Assembly (NCBI GenBank): GCA_959347315.1
Contig: OY365806.1
Location: 57,923,655-57,987,654, forward strand
Direction of reading: 5' to 3'
DNA: 64,000 nucleotides
Origin: Bimastos eiseni
Taxonomy: Eukaryota; Annelida; Clitellata; Crassiclitellata; Lumbricidae
Shown here: in pieces, positions 1-10,013 of the stretch
How positions within the stretch are numbered: the stretch's first letter is position 1
Layout of the letters: each line of letters opens with the position of its first letter
Translations under genes and position numbers: made by a program
The notes under the pieces: model-generated
What the model saw: the letters and a program-made list of their open reading frames with translations, nothing else
What the model was told of the DNA's origin: nothing
The model's database searches: none

Positions 1-53
1 ATTTGAATTCGTTGACCAAAGTTGTTCGTCTTATTCGTGACTTTAAAGATCAT
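1..53 (-). CDS. Possible start of the next Polinton ORF (partial)
   Basis: An ATG at 53-51 on the minus strand opens a frame that stays open for 17 codons to the window edge, about 100 bases after the stop of the discoidin-like gene. Polinton genes are tightly packed, so this position suits another element gene, but 17 codons are too few to identify it or to exclude chance. Confidence 0.25.
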   Translation of the reverse strand, partial: MIFKVTNKTNNFGQRIQ

Positions 54-149
54 TTTATCTGGATTAAACGTTTCGTGTGTGACAATCATTTTCCTTTTAT
101 ATGTAGAAAATATTTTCTTTATGCTAAAATATGAAAATAATTTCTTATT

Positions 150-1349
150 TTAATCATCGAACACGAATAAATGCATCACACTTAAACCTGGCTTCCCCGA
201 TTCAGCTTGTTTACAATGCAACATGTAAGACGTGTATTTTCCTACGGAATCGATTAAAAATTCTTGATAAGCATTTCCTAAGTAAGTAGGATTAGGTGCA
301 GTGTATAAAATATTCCAACTTCCTGAGTTGTTGGCTCCTTCTAACCTCCAATCATAAATCCTTTCGGAGGATTTATTCCTTCCCTTCAATCCAATCTTCC
401 AGATTCTTACAGCTGTTGGACACTCGATAGTTAAAAAGAATTGACTGTTGACGTTAGATACCCATTCACCTTCGTCTTTGAACGCATTGAAGGCTTTGTT
501 ATTTTGAAATTCAGAAGTGACGCTCGCTTCAAAACCATAATTACTAGTATTCGAAGTTAATCTAGGAACGTAACTGACATGACATTTTCTTCCGAGTGTG
601 ATATCAGTAAGACTAGGAATCCATTGTAACAACCCAATACCCGTCCATTCCGTCCCATCGCTCGTGGATAAAATATGCAATCGCCAGTAAACGTAATTAG
701 ACGATGCTCGAAATGTAAATTTCTTCAAAACTCCTGCATCGAGGACATCCGTTTTAGGACTTAGAATATCTGTTAATATTATTCCATCATTACTCGCTTG
801 AACTTTCCATCTAGTTATACGTGTGTTTAATACTGTGCTAGCAATGATGTAGAAACCCGACATAGACAAAGGAACGGGATATTTAATCTGTAACCAAGCA
901 TCAGTTACTGTATCGGCTATCCAACATTCGGGGGCATGACAAGCATTTTGAAGCGCTTTCCACGGTTCAAAGTTATACCCAGCCGCTATGCGATATTCGC
1001 TAGCACTAGCTTCGTCAGTAAAGCCGTTTATCGTCGTTACATTCGAAGTCATGGTAGGTGCTGCAATCACGTATAGTCTCGAGTTATCAGTGGTAGTATT
1101 ATTCGTTTTAATTTGGCTGACTAGAGTTTCAACTTGACCAAAACTCACGGCCTGGTTAGCTAAGACTGGTGGATGAATGTCAGTCGGTAGGCCTTTTATC
1201 AAGTTACCGCTCATATTTAAATCACCATCCATTTCGTTCGTTCCATCTCGTTTTAGAAAGGTGTTACTCGCTTGAGATAGAGTAACGCCTCCAGAAACTA
1301 TTCTTTCAATTGATGCAGTATCAGTTCGTCCAAATTTATCAACAGGCAT
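150..1349 (-). CDS. Polinton-associated protein with two discoidin-like (F5/8C-like) regions
   Basis: Intact 399-residue frame starting MPVDKFGRTD. The first 70 residues contain an asparagine/glycine-rich stretch (LKRDGTNEMDGDLNMSGNLI) that resembles the repeats of trimeric fibre or tail proteins. Residues about 95-245 and 255-399 look like two beta-rich, discoidin/F5-8C-type ligand-binding domains: each has tryptophan-rich strands such as YWRLHI and WKIGLKGRN and ends with a short aromatic strand. The gene directly follows the protease on the same strand, as structural genes do in Polintons. The role is inferred as a surface or attachment protein of the element's putative particle; no catalytic motif is visible. 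It is the only unbroken gene of this element, and the start is supported by the 24-base gap after the protease block. Confidence 0.55.
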   Translation of the reverse strand: MPVDKFGRTDTASIERIVSGGVTLSQASNTFLKRDGTNEMDGDLNMSGNLIKGLPTDIHPPVLANQAVSFGQVETLVSQIKTNNTTTDNSRLYVIAAPTMTSNVTTINGFTDEASASEYRIAAGYNFEPWKALQNACHAPECWIADTVTDAWLQIKYPVPLSMSGFYIIASTVLNTRITRWKVQASNDGIILTDILSPKTDVLDAGVLKKFTFRASSNYVYWRLHILSTSDGTEWTGIGLLQWIPSLTDITLGRKCHVSYVPRLTSNTSNYGFEASVTSEFQNNKAFNAFKDEGEWVSNVNSQFFLTIECPTAVRIWKIGLKGRNKSSERIYDWRLEGANNSGSWNILYTAPNPTYLGNAYQEFLIDSVGKYTSYMLHCKQAESGKPGLSVMHLFVFDD

Positions 1350-1372
1350 ATTTTTTAAATAGGTGATATTAT

Positions 1373-1797
1373 TTAATGCAATTTGTTTATGACTTCTTGA
1401 AATTTACAACCATCGTTGATCGTCTTCTTCAATACATACAGACATAAATGACCGCAATACACTTGACCGTCTGGTTGTATTCGTCACTGTTGTAAAACTG
1501 CGGTCTTTGTAGATATCTTATCAATTCCGTAGGAGGAGGCAGTCCATAGCTGTCGAAATAAATTTTATCATTAGCGCGCTTGATCCAACATGTCCAATGC
1601 GTTCCTTTGCCATCAGAATCGTCCAGATTAAGGATACCACACTCGTTCGCTCTTGGTTTCTTCGGCAGCTCGTCTCTTAGAAATACTCCTCTGAAATTAT
1701 TTATATTTAGTTTCCTCGCTGCTTCAACTAGATTAACATTCGACAAAGCAATACTAGGTAGCGTTACACCTTCGACATCGATTTGTTTAACACTCAT
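1373..1797 (-). pseudogene. Adenovirus-type cysteine protease (Polinton PRO), frameshifted
   Basis: The frame from the ATG at 1797 gives 122 residues with the adenain/Ulp1-like core: a GTHWTCW block carrying the catalytic histidine, then FDSYG with the acidic residue. The open frame ends at 1429 after reading through the wrong phase. In the phase offset by one base the same DNA encodes the expected C-terminal block with the catalytic cysteine (CGH motif), running on to a stop near 1373. A one-base loss around 1465-1475 therefore separates the cysteine from the rest, and this copy should be inactive. In Polintons and adenoviruses the enzyme matures capsid proteins. It abuts PolB upstream and the discoidin-like gene downstream. 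Confidence 0.8.
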
Positions 1798-1798
1798 T

Positions 1799-2475
1799 TT
1801 ATATTAGAGAATAATGTCCATATGCTAAAGTGTGGATACCATCTTGCTGAATCACTCGTTTGTCGTCTTCCGCTGAGAGAACCACCTTGTTGACTTCTTC
1901 GGTGTAGATATCGTGTAGGTAGGATCGAATGACATTCATCTTTCTCGATTGTTCTCTCTTGGTGAATAAGCAGTCCGTGTAGTCTTCGTGAGTGATAGAT
2001 TTCTTGACGACATTCTTCTTCACGCCTTTACATTCCTTGTGGTCTACTCCAGCCATCTTGTACGAATACAGTTTCGATCTTAAACCTACAAACTCTTCGA
2101 TCTGTTTACCAGCTGCTTCATCTTTGAACATGCCAATGACCTTTTTATTGATGCCTGTTTCTATACAAGACGGGTGGGTGGTCTTTAGGGTAGTCGCTAG
2201 TGTCGAACCTCCTTCTAATGTCGGGAGCTATATCGGCGTAGAAGTCTTCGGTCTTAATTTCATAGGCTAAAGAATCTGTATCTGTAAAAAGCAACTTTGC
2301 TCTATCTTCATACTTTTTCTTGATGTAATTGTAATGAAAATCGTACATTATAGTCTTACTCAAGCCTAAATACACATACCAAGATATATAGGCTTGTTGT
2401 AATATAACTTCGTTCGTTTCATTTGAATGGCAATTAGGTTTTCATCAAAAATAGTTTCGCGCCCAACTTTATTAT
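1799..2475 (-). pseudogene. Protein-primed family B DNA polymerase, C-terminal part (Polinton PolB)
   Basis: Minus-strand pieces at 2145-2375 and 1799-2131, plus an out-of-phase piece at about 2370-2475, read together as the last 220 or so residues of Polinton PolB. The block [18 protein letters not shown] holds polymerase motif C (DTDS), whose aspartates bind metal. The end block with SYLHDIYTEEVNKV and the terminal HTLAYGHY are typical of Polinton polymerases. At least two frameshifts (near 2160 and near 2368) disrupt it. Exonuclease, TPR1/TPR2 and palm motifs A and B are absent because the element is truncated at about 2478. It cannot be functional. Confidence 0.85.
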
Positions 2476-2490
2476 CGTCGACGAAGGGGC

Positions 2491-3000
2491 GATGACAGTC
2501 TCAGCGATCTCTTACATGATATTCGGAGACTCGTCGTTCTCGCATACCCAGTACCTTCGAATGAGACGACGGAGATTGTTGCGAAAGATGCGTTCCTCGA
2601 GGCGATTAGAGATCGAGAACTGGCTCTTAAAGTGAGGGAGCGCGAACCGAAGACGCTCGACGAAGCGTATCGAGTGGCCTTAAGCCTGGCCGCGTATCAG
2701 CACACGTCTGAGTTAGAAGATCGACGAAGGCCAACGAACCGAGTACGAGGCACCCAAGGGAACGACAACGACCGAGCGTTTCAATCGCAATTGGATGGCT
2801 TCATCGCTGCTCAGCAAAAGTGGCAACAAAGCATGAAGGGGAAATTCTGTTGGCAGCTAGAAGAGCTACGAAACTCACGCCGAACGAATGTCGACGCAGA
2901 GCCGAATTTCGCCACACCAGCAGATCACACAAGGAATCCAGGACGTGGAGTAACCTGCTTCAACTGCGGACGAATCGGACACATTGCACGCCAGTGCTGA
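2491..3000 (+). pseudogene. Gypsy gag, C-terminal part with CCHC zinc knuckle
   Basis: One open frame enters from the truncated left end. It has a capsid-like helical stretch (AFLEAIRDRELALKVRERE), a basic linker and a single nucleocapsid knuckle CFNCGRIGHIARQC (CX2CX4HX4C) at the end. The frame then meets a TGA at 2998-3000 but continues open in the same phase into the protease, so the stop is probably a C-to-T decay of a gag-pro-pol fusion rather than a true gene end. The N-terminal half of gag is absent, cut at the junction with the Polinton. Confidence 0.8.
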
Positions 3001-3254
3001 CAACGGCTTTATCACCGCCCTGACGACGCACGGCCTTCGAATTCATCGGAGATAGAAAACGACGGAACGACGGTTACAAACCATACCACACGTGAGGGTC
3101 AGAAAAGGGACACGAACAATGCTATCTACATACGTGGGACGATAAATCGACGCTCCAGGACCTGCTTAGTGGACACTGGGACAGAGGTAAGCCTGGTACC
3201 GTTGAATTGGTTTTTGGACAGGTGCGCTTTTCATTGGACGGCGACGCATCCCAT
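3001..3254 (+). pseudogene. Gypsy aspartic protease remnant
   Basis: In the same phase as gag, after the TGA, the sequence stays open to a TAA near 3252-3254 and carries the retropepsin active-site motif LVDTGTEVSLVP at about 3166-3201. It is the short protease part of the polyprotein; the flap and C-terminal parts are lost or out of frame. Beyond it (3255-3580) the linker to RT is frameshifted. Confidence 0.7.
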
Positions 3255-3586
3255 TAATTAAAGGTATTGGCTTATTGTGGTGCCGACGAGTGATGGTCGC
3301 GGGAGAAGTGACTCTTTTGCCAAATTCTCAGTGTGATGTTCCTTTTCGAACTCAGTACAGGAATCTCAATAGCACTGTTCAGGCGTGGATGACTGAGGTT
3401 AAGGAGGTTAAGTCAGGAGTACATTTAGCGCGAGTGGTATTGAGTAACGAAGCAGATCGAGCGAGTGCATGAGTTTTGAATTTGAGCGATCAACCTGCTA
3501 CGCTGTCGGTCAATAAGTTGATCGGTGATCTCCACCCTGTGGAAATAGAGTGTGAAGATTAGATCACCCCCAAACCGAGCTCGCCG

Positions 3587-4105
3587 ATGACTAGTCAGTT
3601 GATTGAGGAGCTTGTGGGAGATATACCGGATGATGTACCCGGAGAAATAAAAGAAAGGTTGCAAACCCTGCTGACAGACTATAGCGGCATATTTTCGACA
3701 AGTGACCGATATTTAGGGAGGACTGGAGTTTGCCAGCATCGGATTGACACCGGGGATGCTCGGCCGATAAGACAGCCCTTGAGAAGGCAGCCATTGCATT
3801 ACCAAGCAGAAATAGACGCGCAGTTAGAACAAATGATAGCCAGTGGAGTAGTGGAACCGACAGTTAGTGAATGGGCAGCAAATGTCGTGTTAGCTAAAAA
3901 GAAGGATCGGCCATTCATATGGGGAGAAGAATGTCAAAGCGCTTTCGATCGCTTGAAGGTAGCGCTCAGTACTACTCCAGTACTGAGCCTGCCCAGTGAC
4001 AATTCAGTTTATACATGGGATTGCGACGCTTCCGACGTAGCAATTGGTGCAGTGTTGTCGCAGCGAGTCGATGGACACAAAGTGTGTAGTCGCCTATGAC
4101 AGCCG
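3587..4105 (+). pseudogene. Gypsy RT N-terminus joined to start of RNase H (palm deleted)
   Basis: Residues 1-110 match the start of a gypsy reverse transcriptase, with the HRIDTGDARPIRQP block and the helix ending SGVVEPTVSEWAANVVL. After AKKKDR the frame jumps straight to the RT/RNase H connection (FIWGEECQSAFDRLK) and the first RNase H strand (WDCDASDVAIGAVLSQ). The region that should carry the YxDD catalytic loop, about 190 residues, is missing without loss of phase, so polymerase activity is impossible. Confidence 0.8.
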
Positions 4106-4442
4106 GTTACTCTCTACAGCGGAGCGAAACTATTGTGTCACAAGAAAAGATTTATGGGCAATAGTATACTTCACTCAGATTTACCGACAGTACTTGCTAG
4201 GGAGGAGGTTCACCCTCCGAACGGATCATGCGGCGTTGAGGTGGCTTCAGAAAACTCCGGAGCCGATTGGCCAACAAGGACGCTGGTTAGAAAAGTTGGC
4301 AGAATTTGATTTTGAAGTTTTGCAGAGGCCGGGGCGTAAACACGGAAATGCCGACGCTTTATCGAGGAAACCCTGCAGCCATTGTCGTCAGGGAGATCGG
4401 CCCCGAAGTTTTGTGGCTGCGAGAGGTAACCGCGGTCGTTAG
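4088..4442 (+). pseudogene. Gypsy RNase H remnant
   Basis: One base out of phase with the block before, this frame holds the rest of a Ty3-type RNase H: VVAYDSRLLSTAERNY with the catalytic glutamate, the LRTDHAALRW block, and the end motif NADALSRKP. A one-base frameshift near 4085 separates it from the first strand. It then runs out of phase at about 4380 into a linker. Confidence 0.8.
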
Positions 4443-4872
4443 TACGAAAAGAGACATTTCGAAAGTGCAAGACGAGGATACTGCTCCGAATCTGCAGGAA
4501 ATTCTATTGCAGAAGTCGCCAAAAGCTAAGACTTTTGTAGCGCATGTTGATAAACTACGGATTTGCTATGGGCGAGTAAAGAGACAGTGGGAGTTGTCTG
4601 CTGCGTCCGAAGCAGTGGTAGACACAGCAATCGTACCGGTCGATCAAGACGGTTACCTGCGGCGAAGTAACACGAAGCGAGCGCGGAACAGGCCGCAAGT
4701 AAAGAAAGCTCCGACGGCAGAGGACGGAACGAGACAATTGTCCGCTGGCGAAAATCTGAGGCTATCGTCAGACCGTGGAAAGGATGAACAGGGAATCGGT
4801 ATGCAAAGTTCGGCCTTAGGTGCGATTAATCGGCCTCGACGATGCATGCGTCGTCCCGTGCGATTTCAGTAG
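4443..4872 (+). pseudogene. Gypsy pol tail after integrase deletion
   Basis: The frame carries a short post-RNase H linker, then passes at about 4510 directly to a segment typical of the very end of pol (KSPKAKTFVAHVDKL), followed by about 100 basic, low-complexity residues to a TAG at 4870-4872. The HHCC finger and DDE core of integrase, roughly 300 residues, are missing at this joint. The basic tail has no recognised domain. From 4873 to the LTR at 5494 the sequence is untranslated. Confidence 0.65.
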
Positions 4873-5493
4873 AGCAAGACAGCTGGCAGACGTGACGTAG
4901 CGCTGGTAAAAAGAGCGTAAAGACGAATACGACGTCCGAAAAAGAGCAAAAGATGAATACGACATCTGTTGATAAAGAGAGAAGACACAGCGATTAAATG
5001 GAGAGACGCTGCAGTAATTTGGTGAAGAAAACAAACGAACGATGGAAGCAATGAAACGCCGTGCAAAGAAATTGTTAACCGTCGAAAGGACTTTTATTTT
5101 CAGGAACGAACAATGTTCTCGTCAGACAACGGTCTGATCGTTCATGGACTTTTAGTATAATGTTATTGTGTCATGCCTGCTTTCTGTTGAACTGTCAAGG
5201 TGACTGGTTTCGTATGATTTACTGTTTGGTTTGTTATGCGATAATTGTTATGCAGTAGGCCTAGTTGTTATGAGTTGTTTGGACTGTTCGACAGTGTCTA
5301 ATTTCATGATTAGCTATGGACGATTGAGTCCACGTGATTTTCATATTGCGTTATATAGGATCTGACTGTTAAGTCTGTTAATTTGCTTTGTGGACTATTG
5401 TCTGAACTGAAGCCGATGTACGCTTTAATTAGGGGAAATCTTGCGATTAGGCGTTCCCAAAATGAGACTTTTGGGATGTTGCTGCGGGAGGCG

Positions 5494-6285
5494 TCTAACG
5501 GTTTAGGGGTACGCTTACCTAGTGTCGGCCTGCTGTAGTGTCTGCCTGTTGGTACAGCTGTCTACTGTGTTCTTTCTACTGTGGTATCTACCTGCTGTAT
5601 ACGCTCATCTACTATCTGCTGTAGATATCTACTATCTACTGTATCCTAACTATTGTGTGTTATCTACTATCTACTGTGTAGTCTCTACTGTCTACTGTCG
5701 CCTATCTACTGTGTAGTCTCTACTATCTACCGTCTCCTATCTACTGTGTATCATCTACTATCTACAGCAAGTTAGTATAAAAGAGAGGATAGTCAGTCGA
5801 GTAGGGAGTTCGCCTGGAAGATCAGAATGATCGTCGTCGTCGTCGTCGCCTGGAAGATCGGAATCGGGGAGTCTTGCTTGTAGATTCGGCTTCGGGGTTG
5901 CAGTCTCGGCTCCTAGGAAGCACGAATAGTCGTCGTGGCTTGCGATAGTCGCGGATATAGTCGTCGTAGATTTTCGATAGTCGCCGTCAGCCATTGACGT
6001 AGCATAATAGTCGCCGTCAGCCATTGACGCAGCGTTGCAGTTACTCGTTAGTTATCGACGTAGGGCGTATTGAGGGAGTGAGATACGGACTGTTTCCGAA
6101 TGGGCACTACAGAAGTATTGTTTTCCGCTGTATATTAAAAGAGGATTATCGAAAAAGCGCGTCTTATTCCATGCGTCATCCAGAAAGGAGCTATTTAAAC
6201 CTTAAATGGTTAGTCTTCAGCACACCACTGACGGGGCTGCAAGTCGTCATCCTGGTCACTGTCGAATAGGCCCCGTTCGGTTACA
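5494..6285 (+). repeat. 3' LTR of the gypsy element
   Basis: This 792-bp block aligns with the reverse complement of 22201-22958. Its ends are variants of the family termini TGTAACGG and CCGTTACA. The first 260 bp consist of imperfect CTACTGT-type short repeats. A 26-bp stretch (gtcgccgtcagccattgacg core) is duplicated at about 5971-6030, a feature the solo LTR lacks. The purine-rich bases just before the LTR (about 5484-5493) are in the polypurine-tract position. Confidence 0.85.
5776..5783 (+). promoter_or_regulatory. LTR TATA box
   Basis: TATAAAAG follows the CTACTGT repeat tract of the LTR and is conserved at the same place in the solo LTR (minus strand near 22760-22768). It fits the core promoter of the retrotransposon. 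Confidence 0.6.
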
Positions 6286-7104
6286 ATATGCTTAATTTAC
6301 TTACTTATGCATAATATAGATGAACATGTTATCTATGCTGGACAAACGAAATGTCATCATGGTTGCGTCAGCGTATTGACCTTTAGTTGTGGCATAGATC
6401 TCGAAGAAGACGGCCGACTTCCGGATTTTTGCGAAATTTTCGCAAATCTGCATCGCCAACTTCTGTTTCGATTGAATTTTGGTCGAAAAGTTGCAAGTAG
6501 ACTTAGCAAATTTCAAAATATCGATTTCTTATCGAGTATTTTCAGTTTGGAGATCGAATTACCGATCTTAAGCTACAAATTTTGATGCTGTTATGTTATT
6601 TGCCATATAGACCTGTCGATGATACTTTATAACTAGGCCTACTGGGGTAGGACTAAAAAATATTTTTTGTATTTTACTGAATGTTAAATATAGCAAATAT
6701 AACTCTCTGTCCTTAGTTAATCTGTTTTCTAGGCCTATTGGTTTATCTCATTCTCTTATCTTATTTCTACATGAACGTGTTCTTGTCTTCTCTTGTTTTC
6801 GAGTAGCCTAGGCCTAATTAGATGTTCGAACATTAATTGTAGATTGAAGAGAAGATTGAATTGAACATATTTTAAGTGCTTAATGGGCTATTGATAATAA
6901 GTTAACTGCGCTGTCCAGTGTGATAATATCATTAATATGTTGATATTCAACAGGTCAATTTTCAATTTTCCCGCATTACAGAGGTTAGGTTAGAAATCCT
7001 GACCATTTTTGAGATCCTGGGTCACTGGATCCTTTAGTTTGTATTTGTCTATTTTGTAATCCTCTGTCGGTGGTCACGACTTTTGAAGACCTGGTGCTAG
7101 GAAT
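6286..7104. other. Anonymous AT-rich sequence
   Basis: No gene, RNA or recognised repeat seen. Several TAGGCCTA octamers occur. Short open frames here lack family signatures. Confidence 0.5.
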
Positions 7105-8880
7105 CTAACGGCATTGGATTCTATGAAGCCATGACTGTTCCTTTGAGGTCGTTTAATTTATTCTAGCCATAACCCAAGTATTTTCATACAAGCAGCCATA
7201 ACAAGACAGGCAATTTGAGCTTCAGAGTGCCAGACAATGGTAGCTCCAAGTTAGCAAAAATAAGTTGCTATACTTTACCTAATTTAAATACATTACATTC
7301 TTTACAATGTTTCCATCGAGGTCTGTACGTGATGCCGTCAACCGCTGTTCGTGTGAAGTTCTTCATTCGAAGGATCTCAATTCCAGTCAGGATCAACTGC
7401 AATGATTCGGTTGACCGACTGTCCTACAAGCAGCTAGGTTAGTTTCAGTTTCTATTTTCTATGAAGGTTTGCGACTTATCCGGAGTTGATAGAGACGGGC
7501 ATGGTCACTTAATTGGCGATGTACAGACGATTGTTTGCTGACAAAATCGTCAGGTCGTTTGGAAGATGCTAAGTAGCGGGATGTCAATTAAGATAATAAG
7601 ACACACTGCAATTTCTGTCTTGTCTGCCTGTCTCTTTGTTAGTTTTCTTCCTCTTGTCTTAAGTGTGCTTATAGCTATAGCTCAATTTTGTCTCTTCTTT
7701 GGTCTACTGACCCTATTTTCTCTCCTTCTTGTGCCCAAAATGTTGTGTTAGGTCTGGCTGAACCAGATTTTTTTACAAAAGCTTTTGACAACATATCCGT
7801 CTTCTTTGCCATAGAAATTTCGTTGGCTGGCATATTGCAGCTCGATTTAAGTAATAAAGTTACTGTTTGCTCTCCTTCAATCTATCCTAGGCTACTCCAC
7901 GTCTTTCTCTCGCTGTCGTCTAGTACACTTCCTTTCTTGCTTTGCAACGTTATGCATTACTATTTTGTCTTTTAGAACTTGCCGGAAACCATCAAAGACG
8001 ACTTATCACCTCAGATGTCGTGGAACGAGACCGAGAAGGAACTGGCAATGGAAAGAGAAAGGAAAGCAATGGGAAACCACCTCATTCTTCTCAACCCCGG
8101 GTAGCATATGCAAGCAGAGAATTCATTATCATCATCATCATCGTTATCACCATCATCACCATTATCAATGTCATCATCACCATTATCAATGTCATCATCA
8201 TCATCATCATCATTGTCATCATCATCATTGTCATCATCATCATTGTCATCAGATTGTTTCGTTGCCTTCTATCTCCATTCTCAGTGCATTCTCTGTGTTT
8301 TTCACTTCAGTCTCACTGCCCTACTCTCAGTTTTATTTTAAATCTCCTTTCGAATTTTCTTTTCTGTCTTAACTGTTCACTTACTTTGGTCAGTGTCGGT
8401 ATACACCAGTTTAAGATCCGTGTATCCTACCTTTGGTTAAATTCTGATGATTAATTGCCTACACATGTAAACAATTTAATACGTACAAGTATCATCTGAA
8501 TGCACAGACGAAAAGAGAATGGCAGACCGTATAAAAATCTGCTGTAAACTCTAATCGTAATCATCAACTTCTCAAAACTTCTAAAGCACCACTCGAATTC
8601 CAAATGCATGAAACCAGATTATCCAAGAACGCTGCATTGTTTCAGAGGCGTTGAATTAATATGTTGCATTTAGTCTGAAATTAGGAGACTAAGGTGTTTG
8701 AAGATAGTTAGATGTCGACATCAGACCTGATCAGGTCAACACAGAGCTACCTTCCAATTGCTTGCTAGAGAAAATGTAATTGTCCAAATGCATCACATTT
8801 TCTGTGTAGGGCCCTGACTTAGAGATAATATTAAGTAGGATACATTTGATTTGTGTAGTCCACTCATTACAAGTATCTCA
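7105..8880 (+). repeat. Tandem duplication, unit 1
   Basis: Unit 1 aligns with unit 2 (8897-11405) over nearly its whole length, for example around 7205/9175, 7690/9855, 7975/10310, 8500/11050 and 8735/11240. Unit 1 is the shorter copy and retains pre-insertion sequence at the two places where unit 2 carries hAT MITEs. It contains a decayed SINE tail and a long (ATC)n tract. Confidence 0.85.
8115..8260 (+). repeat. (ATC)n-type microsatellite
   Basis: Imperfect ATC/ATT trinucleotide array in unit 1. The matching array in unit 2 (10757-10785) is the tail of a SINE, so this tract probably began as a SINE tail and expanded. Confidence 0.8.
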
Positions 8881-8966
8881 GGCAGTTTATTTTCGTGGGA
8901 TTGTATGGATCCATTACTGCTATTCTGAGGTCTTTTTATTTTCGCCATAACCCAAGCATTTCCATG

Positions 8967-9139
8967 CAGGGCCGTACTGAGCAACAATTGCTCCCTGTGC
9001 CTAGCATCAATCTGGTGCCCCCACATTTTTAAGATAGTGCATTTTATAGAATAATAAGTTATTCCATCCTGAAATTTGCGCCCTTTTCACATTTGCGCCC
9101 TGGGTCAAGGTCCCGCTGGCCCCCTTCGGTACGGCACTG
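8967..9139. mobile_element. hAT-type MITE with perfect 8-bp target duplication
   Basis: The ends are imperfect inverted repeats (cagggccgtactgag and, inverted, cagtgccgtaccgaa). The flanks are identical 8-mers tttccatg at 8959-8966 and 9140-9147. The matching position in unit 1 (about 7180-7190) has no element. It has no coding capacity. Confidence 0.85.
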
Positions 9140-9370
9140 TTTCCATGTAAGCAGCCAATGCCAGAGCAAGACAGGCAATTTGAGCTTCAGAATGCCAGAC
9201 GATTGGTGGCACCAAGTCTGCTAAAAATAAGTCTGCTATTTTTGTGCTATAGGCCCTGCATTACATTCTGTACAATGCTTTATCAACTTAATAAAATTTA
9301 CTCAATTAAGGCACTGTTTATAGATTTATACAATATCAGCAGGTGTATAAATTACGCAGGTCAGCAAATT

Positions 9371-9543
9371 CCGGCTGTTTTGGCACCGTCCATCCTTGAA
9401 GGTTCAAGCCAGAGAAGTCCGGCAGTTTTGGCACCGTCCATCCTGGCAGCCTCAGGCCAGAGAACTCCGGCAGTTTTGGCACCGTCCATCCTGGCAGCCT
9501 CAGGCCAGAGAACTCCGGCAGTTTTGGCACTGTCCATCCTGGT
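9371..9543 (+). repeat. 48-bp-period minisatellite
   Basis: About 3.6 copies starting at 9371, 9419, 9467 and 9515, each beginning ccggc.gttttggcaccg. The second and third units are almost identical. The 48-bp period keeps a reading frame of 16-residue repeats, but the frame is short and lies only in unit 2, so coding is unlikely. Confidence 0.85.
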
Positions 9544-9873
9544 AGAGGTGCTGTGGCATCTGAAATGAAGCGCTACCTGTCTTCGGTTATCGAGACCTGT
9601 TCGTGACCGCCGTCAACTGACCGACTGTCCTGCAAGCGGCTCTAGGTTAGTTTCAGTTTTTATGAAGGTTTGCGAAAATCCCATAGATTGGTTGCTAATA
9701 AAATCGTCGGGTCGTTTAGAAGATTCTAATTAAGTAGCAACATGTTGACCAGGATAATGAAACACAGAGCATTTTATATCTTCTCTGCCTGTCTCTTTCC
9801 TAAATTTCTCTTCCTCTTGTCTTAAGTCTGTCTACAGCTCTATTATCTCTATATCCCTCTTCTTGGGTCTGCT

Positions 9874-10013
9874 CAGAGGCGTCAATACCCCCTGAGCGAT
9901 GGAGGCAAACCCCTTGGTCCTTCCTTCAGGAAGGCAAGCTATTCCCCCTAAGACTAATCAATTATCCCCACCTGAAATTGCCTTGGACCCTCCCTCCTAT
10001 CTGGACGCCCCTG
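9874..10013. mobile_element. hAT-type MITE in unit 2
   Basis: Terminal inverted repeats cagaggcgtc and, inverted, caggggcgtcc. The flanking 8-mers ggtctgct (9866-9873) and gatttgct (10014-10021) form a target duplication with two differences. Unit 1 at about 7699-7715 preserves the uninterrupted site. A 62-bp relative with the same ends is at 15360-15421. Confidence 0.8.

Larger units (their letters stand above)
1..2478 (-). mobile_element. Polinton/Maverick fragment (PolB end, protease, discoidin-like protein)
   Basis: Three consecutive minus-strand coding blocks match the Polinton (Maverick) gene set: the C-terminal part of a protein-primed family B DNA polymerase, an adenovirus-type cysteine protease and a structural-looking protein. 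Polintons are large self-synthesising DNA transposons related to viruses. The copy is decayed: several single-base frameshifts break PolB and the protease. It is cut off at about 2478, inside PolB, where the sequence passes directly into a plus-strand gypsy gag. The left side continues beyond the window, so terminal repeats and integrase cannot be seen. Confidence 0.85.
2479..6285 (+). mobile_element. Internally deleted Ty3/gypsy retrotransposon with 3' LTR
   Basis: A plus-strand gag-pro-pol remnant runs from inside gag (5' LTR and gag start missing) to a 3' LTR at 5494-6285. Gag zinc knuckle, protease DTG, RT start, RNase H and integrase tail are all recognisable, but most of RT and nearly all of integrase are missing at clean internal joints, so this copy was non-autonomous. 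The LTR is shared with the solo LTR at 22201-22958, showing at least two insertions of the family in this window. Confidence 0.85.

Noticed and set aside
7942..8454. 170-residue frame with Ile/Val-rich middle, membrane-like
   Set aside because: The hydrophobic run is the (ATC)n microsatellite translated; no conservation in unit 2.
9158..9568. 136-residue frame with 16-residue repeats
   Set aside because: The repeats come from a 48-bp minisatellite found only in unit 2; no start or homology supports a gene.
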